From: Streptomyces sp. NBC_01304
GTDB taxonomy: Bacteria > Actinomycetota > Actinomycetes > Streptomycetales > Streptomycetaceae
DNA: 64,000 bases
Direction: 5' to 3'
NCBI RefSeq assembly: GCF_035975855.1
Contig: NZ_CP109055.1
Span: 868,001 to 932,000 of the forward strand
Position numbers and translations under genes: made by a program
The notes under the pieces: model-generated
What the model was told of the DNA's origin: nothing
Databases searched by the model: none
What the model saw: only the letters and a program-made list of their open reading frames with translations
Part shown: piece after piece, positions 40,848 through 49,012 of the stretch
Layout of the letters: each line of letters opens with the position of its first letter
How positions within the stretch are numbered: the first letter of the stretch is position 1

Positions 40848-41358
40848 ATGGACATGGTGATCCCGCTCTGCGACCACTTCGAGCCGCTCGACGCGATCGG
40901 ACCGTACGAGATTCTCGTGTACGGGCCCGGAGCCACCGTGCGGTTCGTCGCGGCCGAACCGGTCCTCGTGCAGGACGCCTTGGGATCCCTGCCGGTGCAC
41001 GTCCCCACCGGGTACGCCGAGGTCGTACGCTGCCACGTCCTGCCGATCCCGGCCGGGCGGGGGCAGCTTCAAGACCCCGCTGGACGGCCTGACCGCCACC
41101 GCCCACTGGGACGCGGCCGGTGAACTGGAGTCGTACGGCGCCGTCTGCACCCCCGGGCGAGTGGTCCGGCACGACCGGGTCATCACCTCGGACAGGGTCT
41201 CCTCCGGCATCGACATGGCCGTCCAGCCGGCCGCCCTGCTCACCGACGAGGTGACCGCGCAGGCGATCCGGCTCTGCGGCGGGTACGACCCACCCCCCTT
41301 CGACAAGTCGAGCCCGCCATGCCCATCGAATCATCACCCGGGAGACATCAACGTATGA
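40848..41358 (+). pseudogene. Broken DJ-1/PfpI-family gene
   Basis: From ATG 40848 the frame gives the typical start of a DJ-1/PfpI (ThiJ) amidotransferase-like protein: IPLCDHFEPLDAIGPYEILV and ATVRFVAAEP. At about 41056 the similarity jumps to another frame, which continues with TATAHWDAAGELESYGAV, VITSDRVSSGIDMAVQPAA and ends QAIRLCGGYDPPPFD, the normal C-terminus. The middle, which should hold the nucleophile Cys elbow (usually VCTG), is missing. A deletion of roughly 100-150 bases with a frameshift explains this. The stop at 41356-41358 overlaps the start of the next gene, so the remnant may still be transcribed with it. Confidence 0.88.
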
Positions 41359-42467
41359 GTGCGCCATCAACGCGCCCTGAAACAGAGCAGGCTGACGGGT
41401 CCTCAGTCCAGGTCGGCGTTCTCGTTCCGCTGACTCGGCCCGGTTGGGTCGGGGCCGGCCGGCACTTGCTCGCCGGACTCGAGCTGGCAGTGCGCGAGAT
41501 CAACGACGCCGGTGGGATCGCCGGAAGGCCGCTCGAACTGCTGGTCCGGGACACCGCGGCTGACCCGCAGCGGGCCGCGGCGGCCGTGGAGGAATTGGCC
41601 GGCCTGGGCGTGGCCGCCTTGGCGGGCGAGTATCACAGCGTCGTCGCTCGCGCCGCTGCCGCCAGGGCCGATGCGCTCGGCCTGCCGTATCTCTGCTCGT
41701 CAGCGGTGCTCGACGCGCTCACCGAACAGCCGACGGAGTGGGTGGCGCGCCTGTCCCCGCCCCAGTCCCGCGGCTGGCAGGTGTACGCGGACTTCCTGCT
41801 CGGCGCGGGGCACAGCCGGATCGCCGTGGCCACCCAGCCGAGCGTCTACTGGGCGACGGGGACCCGCATCCTGCGGGACCATCTCGCTTCACGCGGCGGC
41901 AGTGTCGTCGAGCTCGACATGAGTGCGCTGTCCCCCGACGCGGTGTGCGACGCACTCGTCGACCAGCGCGCGACGGCCCTCCTCCTTCTGGTCGGCCACC
42001 CCGAACCGGCCGTCCCCACCGTCAAGTCGGTCCGCCGCGACCAGCGCCTGGCCGAGATCTTGATCGGCGCTCCGGCCGGACAGCCGGAGTTCGCCGAGTG
42101 GGCGAAGCTGCTGGGTGCCGACGGCGCCGCGATCCCGTTCTTGCGCTATCTGCCCGAGCGCCTCACCCCACTCGGCGTACGAGTCGAGACGACCCTGCGT
42201 GAGCAGTTGGGCGAGGCGCCCTCCTTCGTCGCCTTCGAGGGCTACGACACCGTCGCCGTCCTCGCCGACGTGCTGCGCTCCAACGGCACGGACCGGGCGC
42301 GTACTGCCGCGTCCTGGCCGCGCGTTGACGTCGAAGGCACGCGCGGGAAGATCCAGTTCTCCCGTACGCCGGGGATCAGCGTGTGGCAATGGGCTTCGAC
42401 GCCGATCCAAGTCGTCGATCGGGATCCGGCGGAACCCGAGCGCTTCCGGGTGCTCCACTCCGGCTGA
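41355..42467 (+). CDS. Cytosolic type-1 periplasmic-binding-fold protein (LivJ/AmiC-like)
   Basis: A 370-residue protein with the fold of branched-chain amino-acid or amide binding proteins: VGVLVPLTRPGWVGAGRHLL, AVREINDAGGIAGRPLELLV and VAFEGYDTVAVLADVLRS. It begins MSAPSTRPETEQADGSSVQV, with no signal peptide or lipobox, and no permease or ATPase is near. It is therefore probably an intracellular ligand sensor, as AmiC is, or a stray copy that lost its signal. The ATG overlaps the stop of the broken DJ-1/PfpI gene; GGGAG lies ten bases upstream. Confidence 0.85.
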   Translation: MSAPSTRPETEQADGSSVQVGVLVPLTRPGWVGAGRHLLAGLELAVREINDAGGIAGRPLELLVRDTAADPQRAAAAVEELAGLGVAALAGEYHSVVARAAAARADALGLPYLCSSAVLDALTEQPTEWVARLSPPQSRGWQVYADFLLGAGHSRIAVATQPSVYWATGTRILRDHLASRGGSVVELDMSALSPDAVCDALVDQRATALLLLVGHPEPAVPTVKSVRRDQRLAEILIGAPAGQPEFAEWAKLLGADGAAIPFLRYLPERLTPLGVRVETTLREQLGEAPSFVAFEGYDTVAVLADVLRSNGTDRARTAASWPRVDVEGTRGKIQFSRTPGISVWQWASTPIQVVDRDPAEPERFRVLHSG

Positions 42468-42492
42468 GCGAGCCCGGAGGGCGCCGAACGAC

Positions 42493-42538
42493 TTCCCCTG
42501 CCTTCCCTGCTTTTCCCTGCCTTTCCCTGCCTTCCCCT
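42493..42538. repeat. short imperfect tandem repeat
   Basis: About four copies of a 10-11 base CCCTGCCTTT-like unit between convergent genes, differing by one or two bases and one T-rich copy. Low-complexity; no function is evident. Confidence 0.7.
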
Positions 42539-42554
42539 TGAGGCGGTGTCGTGG

Positions 42555-43370
42555 TCAGCCGCAGCAGGAGCCGGCAGCCTCGGCCGCACTCTCACCGGCA
42601 GCGGGCCCAGCGGCGGGCTCGGCGGTGGGCTTGGTGGCGCGGACGATGGCGGAGTGCATGCCGTCGGCGACCGCGTGGGTGGGAGTGATCTCGATGGCGG
42701 TGAAGCCGGCGGCTTCGAGGCCGCGCCGGTATTCGGCGAAGGAGAGGGCACCGGCGATGCAGCCGACGTAGTCGCCGCGTTCGGCGCGCTGTTCGGGGGT
42801 GAGGGTGTCGTCGGCGACGACGTCGGAGAGGCCTGTCCGGCCGCCCGGGGTCAGGACGCGGAACATCTCGGCGAAGACGGCGGGCTTGTCCGTGGACAGG
42901 TTGATGACGCAGTTGGAGATCACCACGTCGATGGTGTGAGCGGGCAGCGGGATGGCTTCGATGGTGCCCTTGAGGAACTCGACGTTGGTGGCGCCGGCCT
43001 TCTGCTGATTGGCGAGGGCGAGGGCGAGCATCTCCTCGGTCATGTCCAGGCCGTACGCCTTGCCGGTGGGGCCGACGCGTCGGGCGGAGAGCAGCACGTC
43101 GATGCCGCCGCCGGATCCGAGGTCAAGGACGCGCTCGCCCGCGTGGAGGTCGGCGACCGCGGTGGGGTTGCCGCACCCCAGCGAGGCGGCGACGGCCTCG
43201 GCGGGCAGTTGGTCGCGCTCGTCGGCGGCGTAGAGGGTGCCGCCGAAGTTCTCGTCGACCTCGATCGCGGCCGGGCCGCAACAGGCGGTGCCGCCCTCGG
43301 TGACCTGGACGGCGGCCGCGGCATAGCGTCGGCGGACGGTCTCGCGCAGGTCGGTGGACTGCTCGCTCAT
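42555..43370 (-). CDS. arsM: Arsenite S-adenosylmethionine methyltransferase
   Basis: A 271-residue enzyme that methylates As(III) to volatile or less toxic organoarsenicals. Motif I is [20 protein letters not shown]; other marks are [20 protein letters not shown] and the Cys at ISNCVINLS. Further Cys pairs ([10 protein letters not shown] and the C-terminal SCCG) resemble the As-binding cysteines of ArsM. ATG at 43370 has GAAGG upstream; codons before it lie in the operator region. It is divergent from arsR-acr3-arsC and shares the operator at 43421-43467. Confidence 0.94.
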   Translation of the reverse strand: MSEQSTDLRETVRRRYAAAAVQVTEGGTACCGPAAIEVDENFGGTLYAADERDQLPAEAVAASLGCGNPTAVADLHAGERVLDLGSGGGIDVLLSARRVGPTGKAYGLDMTEEMLALALANQQKAGATNVEFLKGTIEAIPLPAHTIDVVISNCVINLSTDKPAVFAEMFRVLTPGGRTGLSDVVADDTLTPEQRAERGDYVGCIAGALSFAEYRRGLEAAGFTAIEITPTHAVADGMHSAIVRATKPTAEPAAGPAAGESAAEAAGSCCG

Positions 43371-43420
43371 GACCTTCACTCCTCGATGGCAGGGCCTGGC
43401 GGGGCCCGGATCAAGCTGCA

Positions 43421-43467
43421 TTGACGTTTCTCGATGCAAGCTTGCGCCTTGGATCGAAAAACGTCAA
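43421..43467. promoter_or_regulatory. ArsR operator dyad
   Basis: TTGACGTTTCTCGAT (43421-43435) and ATCGAAAAACGTCAA (43453-43467) are inverted copies matching at 14 of 15 positions, 17 bases apart, midway between divergent arsM and arsR. Binding would repress both sides; the right copy ends ten bases before the arsR ATG. Confidence 0.85.
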
Positions 43468-43476
43468 CATAGAAGT

Positions 43477-43872
43477 ATGTCGAAACAAGAGCTGGTGGTG
43501 CTCGGTCAGGACGGCGCCGAAGGATGCTGCCCGACCCTGCTGACCGCCCCCATGGCCGACGACCGGGCCGTCGAACTGGCGAAGGTGTTCAAGGCCCTCG
43601 GTGATCCGGTGCGGCTGCGCCTGCTGTCGATGATCGCCTCGCGGGCCGGCGGCGAGATCTGCGTCTGCGACCTCACTCCTGCCTTCGACCTGTCCCAGCC
43701 GACGATCTCCCATCACCTGAAGCTCCTGAAGCAGGCCGGACTGATCGCCTCCGAGAGGCGCGGGACGTGGGTGTACTACCGGCTGCTGCCCGAGACGACC
43801 GACAAGCTCGCCGCCGTCCTCACCCGCCCGGCTTCCCCCGCCTCCGACCTGCCGGCCGGGGCCGCTTCGTGA
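43477..43872 (+). CDS. arsR: ArsR arsenic-responsive repressor
   Basis: A 131-residue winged-helix repressor. EICVCDLTPAF contains the CVC thiol pair of the classic ELCVCDL As(III) site in the DNA-binding helix region, and the N-terminus adds EGCCPTLL, a possible third ligand. The recognition helix is SQPTISHHLKLLKQAGL. Arsenite binding should release it from the dyad just upstream. ATG at 43477 has only AGAAG directly before it, so translation may be nearly leaderless. Its stop overlaps the acr3 start (GTGA). Confidence 0.95.
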   Translation: MSKQELVVLGQDGAEGCCPTLLTAPMADDRAVELAKVFKALGDPVRLRLLSMIASRAGGEICVCDLTPAFDLSQPTISHHLKLLKQAGLIASERRGTWVYYRLLPETTDKLAAVLTRPASPASDLPAGAAS

Positions 43873-44990
43873 GCGAGCCGCCCACCACCGCAGCGGCGGG
43901 GCCGGTCGCGGCCCGGCTGTCGTTCCTGGACCGCTTCCTCGCCGCGTGGATCCTCCTCGCGATGGGCGCGGGCCTCGGCCTGGGCCGCCTGGTGCCGGGC
44001 CTCGGGGATGCGCTGGCCGAGGTCACCGTCACCGGGGTCTCGCTTCCGATCGCACTCGGCCTGCTGGTGATGATGTATCCGGTACTGGCCAAGGTCCGCT
44101 ACGACCGTCTCGACTCCGTCACCCGCGACCGCCGCCTGCTCGTCCCGTCCCTGGTCCTGAACTGGATTCTGGGCCCGGCGCTGATGTTCGCGCTCGCCTG
44201 GGTCTTCCTGCCCGATCTGCCGCAGTACCGGACCGGACTCATCATCGTCGGGCTCGCCCGCTGCATCGCCATGGTCATCATCTGGAACGACCTGGCGTGC
44301 GGCGACCGCGAGGCCGCCGCCGTGCTGGTCGCCCTCAACTCCGTGTTCCAAGTGATCGCTTTCAGCCTGCTCGGCTGGTTCTACCTGTCCGTCCTGCCGG
44401 GCTGGCTCGGCCTGGAGACCACCGGCCTGAACGTGTCGGTCTGGGAAATCGCCCGCAGCGTACTGATCTTCCTCGGCATCCCGCTGGCCGCCGGGTTCCT
44501 GACCCGCAAGCTCGGCGAGAAGGCAAAGGGACGCGCCTGGTACGAAGCGAAACTGATCCCCAGGATCGGCCCGTTCGCCCTGTACGGGCTGCTGTTCACG
44601 ATCGTCGTGCTGTTCGCCCTGCAAGGCGATGCGATCACCTCGCAGCCCTGGGACGTGGTGCGGATCGCGCTGCCGCTCCTGGTGTACTTCGCCGTCATGT
44701 GGGCCGGGTCCATGGCGCTGGGCAGGGCGGTCGGCCTGAGCTACCCGCGGGCCACGACCTTGGCGTTCACCGCCGCGGGCAACAACTTCGAGCTCGCCAT
44801 CGCCGTCGCGATCGCCACGTTCGGCGCCTCCTCCGGGCAGGCGCTGGCCGGCGTCGTCGGTCCGCTCATCGAGGTTCCCGTCCTGATCGGCCTCGTCCGC
44901 GTCGCCCTGGCCGCGCGGCGCTTCTTCCCCAACTCCCCCAGCCCGCAGGCCGAGTCGGCCGCCGTCGAGGAAGGTCTCACCCGTGTCTGA
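43869..44990 (+). CDS. acr3: ACR3-type arsenite efflux permease
   Basis: A 373-residue carrier with about ten membrane spans (WILLAMGAGLGLGRLVPG at the start). The conserved Cys of ACR3 transporters is in GLARCIAMVIIWNDLACGD, and the second signature is FTAAGNNFELAIAVAIATFG. GTG at 43869 overlaps the arsR stop. It exports As(III) produced by ArsC, driven by the proton-motive force. Confidence 0.96.
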   Translation: MSEPPTTAAAGPVAARLSFLDRFLAAWILLAMGAGLGLGRLVPGLGDALAEVTVTGVSLPIALGLLVMMYPVLAKVRYDRLDSVTRDRRLLVPSLVLNWILGPALMFALAWVFLPDLPQYRTGLIIVGLARCIAMVIIWNDLACGDREAAAVLVALNSVFQVIAFSLLGWFYLSVLPGWLGLETTGLNVSVWEIARSVLIFLGIPLAAGFLTRKLGEKAKGRAWYEAKLIPRIGPFALYGLLFTIVVLFALQGDAITSQPWDVVRIALPLLVYFAVMWAGSMALGRAVGLSYPRATTLAFTAAGNNFELAIAVAIATFGASSGQALAGVVGPLIEVPVLIGLVRVALAARRFFPNSPSPQAESAAVEEGLTRV

Positions 44991-45417
44991 CATCTCGTCG
45001 AAGCCGTCTGTCCCGTCGAAGCCGTCCGTGCTGTTCGTGTGCGTCCACAATGCCGGACGTTCGCAGATGGCCGCCGCCTTCCTCGCCCACCTGGGCCGGG
45101 GCCGCATCGAGGTCCGCTCGGCCGGCTCGGCCCCGGCCCGCTCGGTGAACCCGGCCGTGGTCGAGGCGATGAACGAGGTCGGCATCGACATCTCCGCCGA
45201 AAGCCCGAAGATGCTGACCACGCAGGCCGTACAGGCGTCCGACGTCGTGATCACCATGGGCTGCGGGGACGCCTGTCCCGTCTTCCCCGGCAAGCGGTAT
45301 CTCGACTGGAAGCTGGACGACCCGGCCGGGCAGGGTCTCGATTCCGTCCGCCCGATCCGCGACGAGATCGAGCGCCGCATCACCGCTCTGCTCGCCGAGC
45401 TGCTTCCCGACCGCTGA
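44983..45417 (+). CDS. arsC: Arsenate reductase, low-molecular-weight phosphatase type
   Basis: A 144-residue enzyme converting As(V) to As(III). The phosphate loop CVHNAGR (Cys20-x5-Arg26) and the downstream MGCGDACPVFPGKRY, with its redox Cys pair, define the thioredoxin/mycothiol-linked class. The Asp general acid is in WKLDDPAGQ. GTG at 44983 overlaps the end of acr3 by eight bases. Completes the arsR-acr3-arsC operon. Confidence 0.96.
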   Translation: MSDISSKPSVPSKPSVLFVCVHNAGRSQMAAAFLAHLGRGRIEVRSAGSAPARSVNPAVVEAMNEVGIDISAESPKMLTTQAVQASDVVITMGCGDACPVFPGKRYLDWKLDDPAGQGLDSVRPIRDEIERRITALLAELLPDR

Positions 45418-45471
45418 CCGCTGTCCCCTGTCTGCTGACCGGTGCCGGTTCCGCCACAGCCACCGCGACAG

Positions 45472-46389
45472 TCAGGGCGCGGTGCTGCCTGATTCCGCGG
45501 CCGCCTCCGCAACCGCCTCCTCGGCCTTCGGCGGCCAGTGCCGCACAAGCACCTTCACTCCCTGCGCGGCCCGGGCGATCCGGGCACCCGGCGACGGGTC
45601 GCTGTTGCGTCGCCGGAACGCCGTGTCCAGTTCCAGTACGGCGACAGCCAACACCTCCAACTGGCGGAGCTGGGTCTGGAGTTGAGCTCGGGCATGCTCG
45701 CCTCTACCGGCGGCGACCACCAGGGCCCGCCACTGGAGCACCTCCAGCTTCCGCCCCAGATCCGACCCATCGACGAAGTCGCCGTCGCCGATCGCACGGG
45801 AGCGTTCGATCGCCTTGCAGCCCTGCATCACCCGAACCGCCAGCTCACCCTCCGGGCTGTCCAGGTCCCGCCGGGTCACATAGCTGTGGTGCAGCCGACG
45901 CAGTACCTCCCTCTTGGAGGTCATGCCGCGCACCACCGCCTTCCCCCGGCTGGGCACGGTGTCATTCCAGACCGGTGCGTCCTCGTAGGCCATGCCGCGC
46001 CCGAACTCGACCCGGTGCAGATGCCGCCACCGCTCGTACGGTAGGTCCGGATCGGTCATCACCAAGTTGTCGTCCCGACGCCGCTCGTAGTCCGGCAGAT
46101 ACAGCTCCACCAGTTCTTCGAGCGCCGACCCCGTCTCGGCAACCGCGCTCGGCGCCGCAGGCGCGGCATCCTGTACCTCGGGCTCGCTCCGGCGCGCCGG
46201 CGAGTCGCTGACCGCGTCCCCGTCCAGGCGCCCCAGCACCTCGCTCGCCAAGATCCGGGCCGCCGCCGACAACTCCCGTGCGCGTACGTCATCCGGATGA
46301 TCGGACGCCGCCTCCAACAACCCCGCGGCCATCCGCCGCAACCCGCGGGTCAACTCCTCGACCCGCGCGTCGACTTCCCGCTCACTCAT
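45472..46389 (-). CDS. Hypothetical protein
   Basis: A 305-residue soluble protein, mostly helical and charged. ATG at 46389 has a GGGGGGAA site. The N-terminal 100 residues are Ala/Glu/Arg helices with a linker; the centre holds a Trp/Tyr/His-rich segment (DLPYERWRHLHRVEFGRG, AYEDAPVWND) and the C-terminus a long helix (ALVVAAGRGEHARAQLQTQL) and an Ala/Glu tail. No signal peptide or membrane span. I do not recognise the family. It is divergent from fabV and convergent with arsC. Confidence 0.8.
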   Translation of the reverse strand: MSEREVDARVEELTRGLRRMAAGLLEAASDHPDDVRARELSAAARILASEVLGRLDGDAVSDSPARRSEPEVQDAAPAAPSAVAETGSALEELVELYLPDYERRRDDNLVMTDPDLPYERWRHLHRVEFGRGMAYEDAPVWNDTVPSRGKAVVRGMTSKREVLRRLHHSYVTRRDLDSPEGELAVRVMQGCKAIERSRAIGDGDFVDGSDLGRKLEVLQWRALVVAAGRGEHARAQLQTQLRQLEVLAVAVLELDTAFRRRNSDPSPGARIARAAQGVKVLVRHWPPKAEEAVAEAAAESGSTAP

Positions 46390-46636
46390 ACGTTCCCCCC
46401 TGTTGCCGCTGTCGGCAGTGTGCCAGGCGTGACTTCGCATCCCGCACCGACCTCTGCTCACCCCGTGACCCCGTACGACACACATCCAGCAGCTCGTGGG
46501 AACCCTCCAAGCCCGGCCGGGCATCGTTGTGGCGGTCAAGATCACCGTGTTCCTGCGCACGGCCGCAGACTGGCAGAACGCGGTGGTCAACGCGCCGCCG
46601 CCTCCTCGTCCGTGACGACAGCTGGGACACCACACC

Positions 46637-47842
46637 ATGAGCGAACGCGTCATCGCGCCCAAGAGCCGGGGCTTCCTCTTCCTCGACTCCCACCCGGGCG
46701 GCTGCCGACAGCTGGTCGACGAGATGTGGCAGGCCGTCCCCGCCCCCGTCGACGCCGGCGGCGAGGGGCCGGTCGCACTGGTCATCGGCTCGTCCGCCGG
46801 GTACGGCCTGGCCGCGACGATCGCGGGCCTGGCCCGTGTCGGTATCCGTGGCATCGGCGTGTGCTTCGAGAAGGCGCCCGCCCGCCGCACCGGCACGGCC
46901 GGCTGGTATCGCACCGCCGCCACCGCCCGGCTCGCCCGCCAGCACGGCCGGGACATGGTCTTCCTCAACGGCGACGCGTTCAGCGACACGGTGAAGGAGC
47001 AGGTCGCCGACCTCCTCGCCGAGCGGTTCGGCGGACGACTCGACTTCCTGATCTACTCGGTGGCCGCACCCCGCCGCACCGACCCCGACACCGGCGACGT
47101 ATATGCCTCGGTCCTCAAGCCGGTCGGCTCTCCGTACACGACCAAGACCCTCCTCTTCGACGAGTACGGCGCCCCGGAGGTGAAGGAGGTCACCACCGCG
47201 CCGGCCGAGGGCGACGACATCGAGCAGACCGTGGCTGTCATGGGCGGCACCGACTGGGAACGGTGGGTCACGTTCCTGGCCGAACGGTCCCTGCTCGCCG
47301 ACGGCTTCAGCACCGCCGCCCTGTCCTACATCGGCTCACCGCTCACCGCGGCGATCTACCGGCAGGGCACCATCGGCGCCGCGAAGGCCCATCTCGAAGC
47401 CACCGCAAGGACGTTGGACGAGCGACTCGGCAAGACCCTGGGCGGCCGGGCCGTGACCTCGGTCAACGCCGCCGCCGTCACCCAGTCCTCGACCGCCATC
47501 CCCGGCATCGCCCTGTACGTCGGACTGCTGCGCGGCGTCCTCGGCGACGCCATGGTCGCCCCCATCGGCCAACTGGTCGATCTGTGGGACCGGTTGACCG
47601 GCACCCGCCCCCTCGACCTCGACGACGAGGGCCGGGTGCGCCTCGACACCTGGGAACTCGACCCCACCGTGCAGAGCGCCGTCGCCGAACGCTGGTCCAA
47701 CGCCGCCAGCGACACCATCGGCGAACTCGCCGACCTCGACTGGTTCCGCGACGAGGTCCGCCGTCTCTACGGCTTCTCGGTCCCCGGCGTCGACTACACC
47801 ACCGCCGTCGAGACCGACGTTCCCTGGCCCGAAGGCCGTTGA
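46637..47842 (+). CDS. fabV: FabV-type trans-2-enoyl-CoA/ACP reductase
   Basis: A 401-residue NADH-dependent enoyl reductase of the FabV/TER class, reducing trans-2-enoyl thioesters. The cofactor site is VIGSSAGYGLAATIAGL. The Y-x8-K catalytic pair is in IYRQGTIGAAK. The characteristic DFLIYSVAAPRRTDP is present, and length matches the family (~400). FabV isozymes are less sensitive to triclosan than FabI (family knowledge). It stands alone, so it may serve fatty-acid synthesis or supply reduced acyl-CoA for secondary metabolism. Confidence 0.93.
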   Translation: MSERVIAPKSRGFLFLDSHPGGCRQLVDEMWQAVPAPVDAGGEGPVALVIGSSAGYGLAATIAGLARVGIRGIGVCFEKAPARRTGTAGWYRTAATARLARQHGRDMVFLNGDAFSDTVKEQVADLLAERFGGRLDFLIYSVAAPRRTDPDTGDVYASVLKPVGSPYTTKTLLFDEYGAPEVKEVTTAPAEGDDIEQTVAVMGGTDWERWVTFLAERSLLADGFSTAALSYIGSPLTAAIYRQGTIGAAKAHLEATARTLDERLGKTLGGRAVTSVNAAAVTQSSTAIPGIALYVGLLRGVLGDAMVAPIGQLVDLWDRLTGTRPLDLDDEGRVRLDTWELDPTVQSAVAERWSNAASDTIGELADLDWFRDEVRRLYGFSVPGVDYTTAVETDVPWPEGR

Positions 47843-47951
47843 CGAGGTCCGACTCGAAAGTCCGCACGCCCGTGCATTGACGTCTTCGACAGCCCGGTTC
47901 AGGGTGTTGCTCCCTCGTATCTCCTATCTCCCCTCGGAAGGGAGCACTTTG

Positions 47952-49010
47952 ATGCGAAGACGAAGCTTTGTGGGCGGATTGGCCGCTGTGGTCGGGTCTG
48001 CCGCGGTGGCATCGCCGGCAGCGGCCGTGACGCCGAGGTGGTCGGCGCTGCCGATGCCGGCGGCAGGCGCGGACCCCTGGGCGTCCCAGATCGCCGCCCG
48101 CGGGCCGCGCGAGGCCTGGGCGACCGGGTCCGCGCTGGCCGGCGACGGAACGCGGCTGCCGTTTCTGTACCGGTGGGACGGCACGGCGTGGAGCCGGGAC
48201 ACCACCTTCCCCGGGCCCGATGTGCCGGGGTGGCTCCGCGATGTGGAGTTCGTCGGCGACGAGGTGTGGTTCTTCCGCAGCCGCGATGGAGCCGGGGAGA
48301 TCCTGCGCCGCTCCGCACAAGGGTGGAGTACCGTCCCGCTGCCGCAAACCCTGTGGTACTACCAGGACTTCACCGCCGCGCAGGGTGCCGCGTGGGTGGT
48401 CGGTGAGGACGACACCGGGATGAAAGTGCTGCACTACGACGGCTCCGGCTGGACCACACAGCCCAACCCGGACGGTGTGCTCTTCATCGCGGGCGTCACC
48501 GCGCGCACCGCCACCGACGCTTGGGCCCGGGCGGACCTCAGCGACGGCGGGGACATCATCCTGCACTGGGACGGCACGGCATGGCGGGACGCGCAGGTCC
48601 CGCTGCCGCCGGACAGCAATGTGCACAAGCTCCTGCTCGAGCCGGACAACCGGATCACGATCGGCGGCTGGCAGCGGGTCGGCGAGGAGTCCCGCGCCTT
48701 CGTGATGACCTTCAACGGGCGTACCTGGCGCACCACTTACCCGCCGCTCGGCGAAATCTACTTGGAACGCATGGCGCGCGGCCCGGACGGCGCCCTATGG
48801 GTGCCGGTCATCAGCGACCGAGCGTTCCAGTCGAAGTACGCACGGGTGGACGGCCGCCGTGTCACCTTCTCCTACGGCCCGGAGCGTACGAATGCGATCG
48901 AGGTCAAAGCGCAGGAACTGGCGACCGTCGGGTCCTCGCTGATGTCGTTCGGGACCGCCGAGATCTACGGCTCGAAACCAAACCTGATGAGCGAGCGGCT
49001 GGGAGGCTGA
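47952..49010 (+). CDS. Tat-exported propeller-like protein 1
   Basis: A 352-residue secreted protein. ATG at 47952 has AAGGGAG eight bases upstream; the signal is RRRSFVGGLAAVVGSAAVA with twin arginines. The mature protein consists of recurring blades of the form LYRWDGTAWSRDT, LHYDGSGWTTQP, ILHWDGTAWRDAQ and MTFNGRTWRTTY, typical of WDG-W beta-propeller repeats. No catalytic motif. The next gene encodes a paralogue. Likely an extracellular binding scaffold; function unknown. Confidence 0.88.
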   Translation: MRRRSFVGGLAAVVGSAAVASPAAAVTPRWSALPMPAAGADPWASQIAARGPREAWATGSALAGDGTRLPFLYRWDGTAWSRDTTFPGPDVPGWLRDVEFVGDEVWFFRSRDGAGEILRRSAQGWSTVPLPQTLWYYQDFTAAQGAAWVVGEDDTGMKVLHYDGSGWTTQPNPDGVLFIAGVTARTATDAWARADLSDGGDIILHWDGTAWRDAQVPLPPDSNVHKLLLEPDNRITIGGWQRVGEESRAFVMTFNGRTWRTTYPPLGEIYLERMARGPDGALWVPVISDRAFQSKYARVDGRRVTFSYGPERTNAIEVKAQELATVGSSLMSFGTAEIYGSKPNLMSERLGG

Positions 49011-49012
49011 CC

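Noticed and set aside
42493..42538. Possible CRISPR-like repeat
   Set aside because: Units are only 10-11 bases with no spacers; simple tandem repetition.
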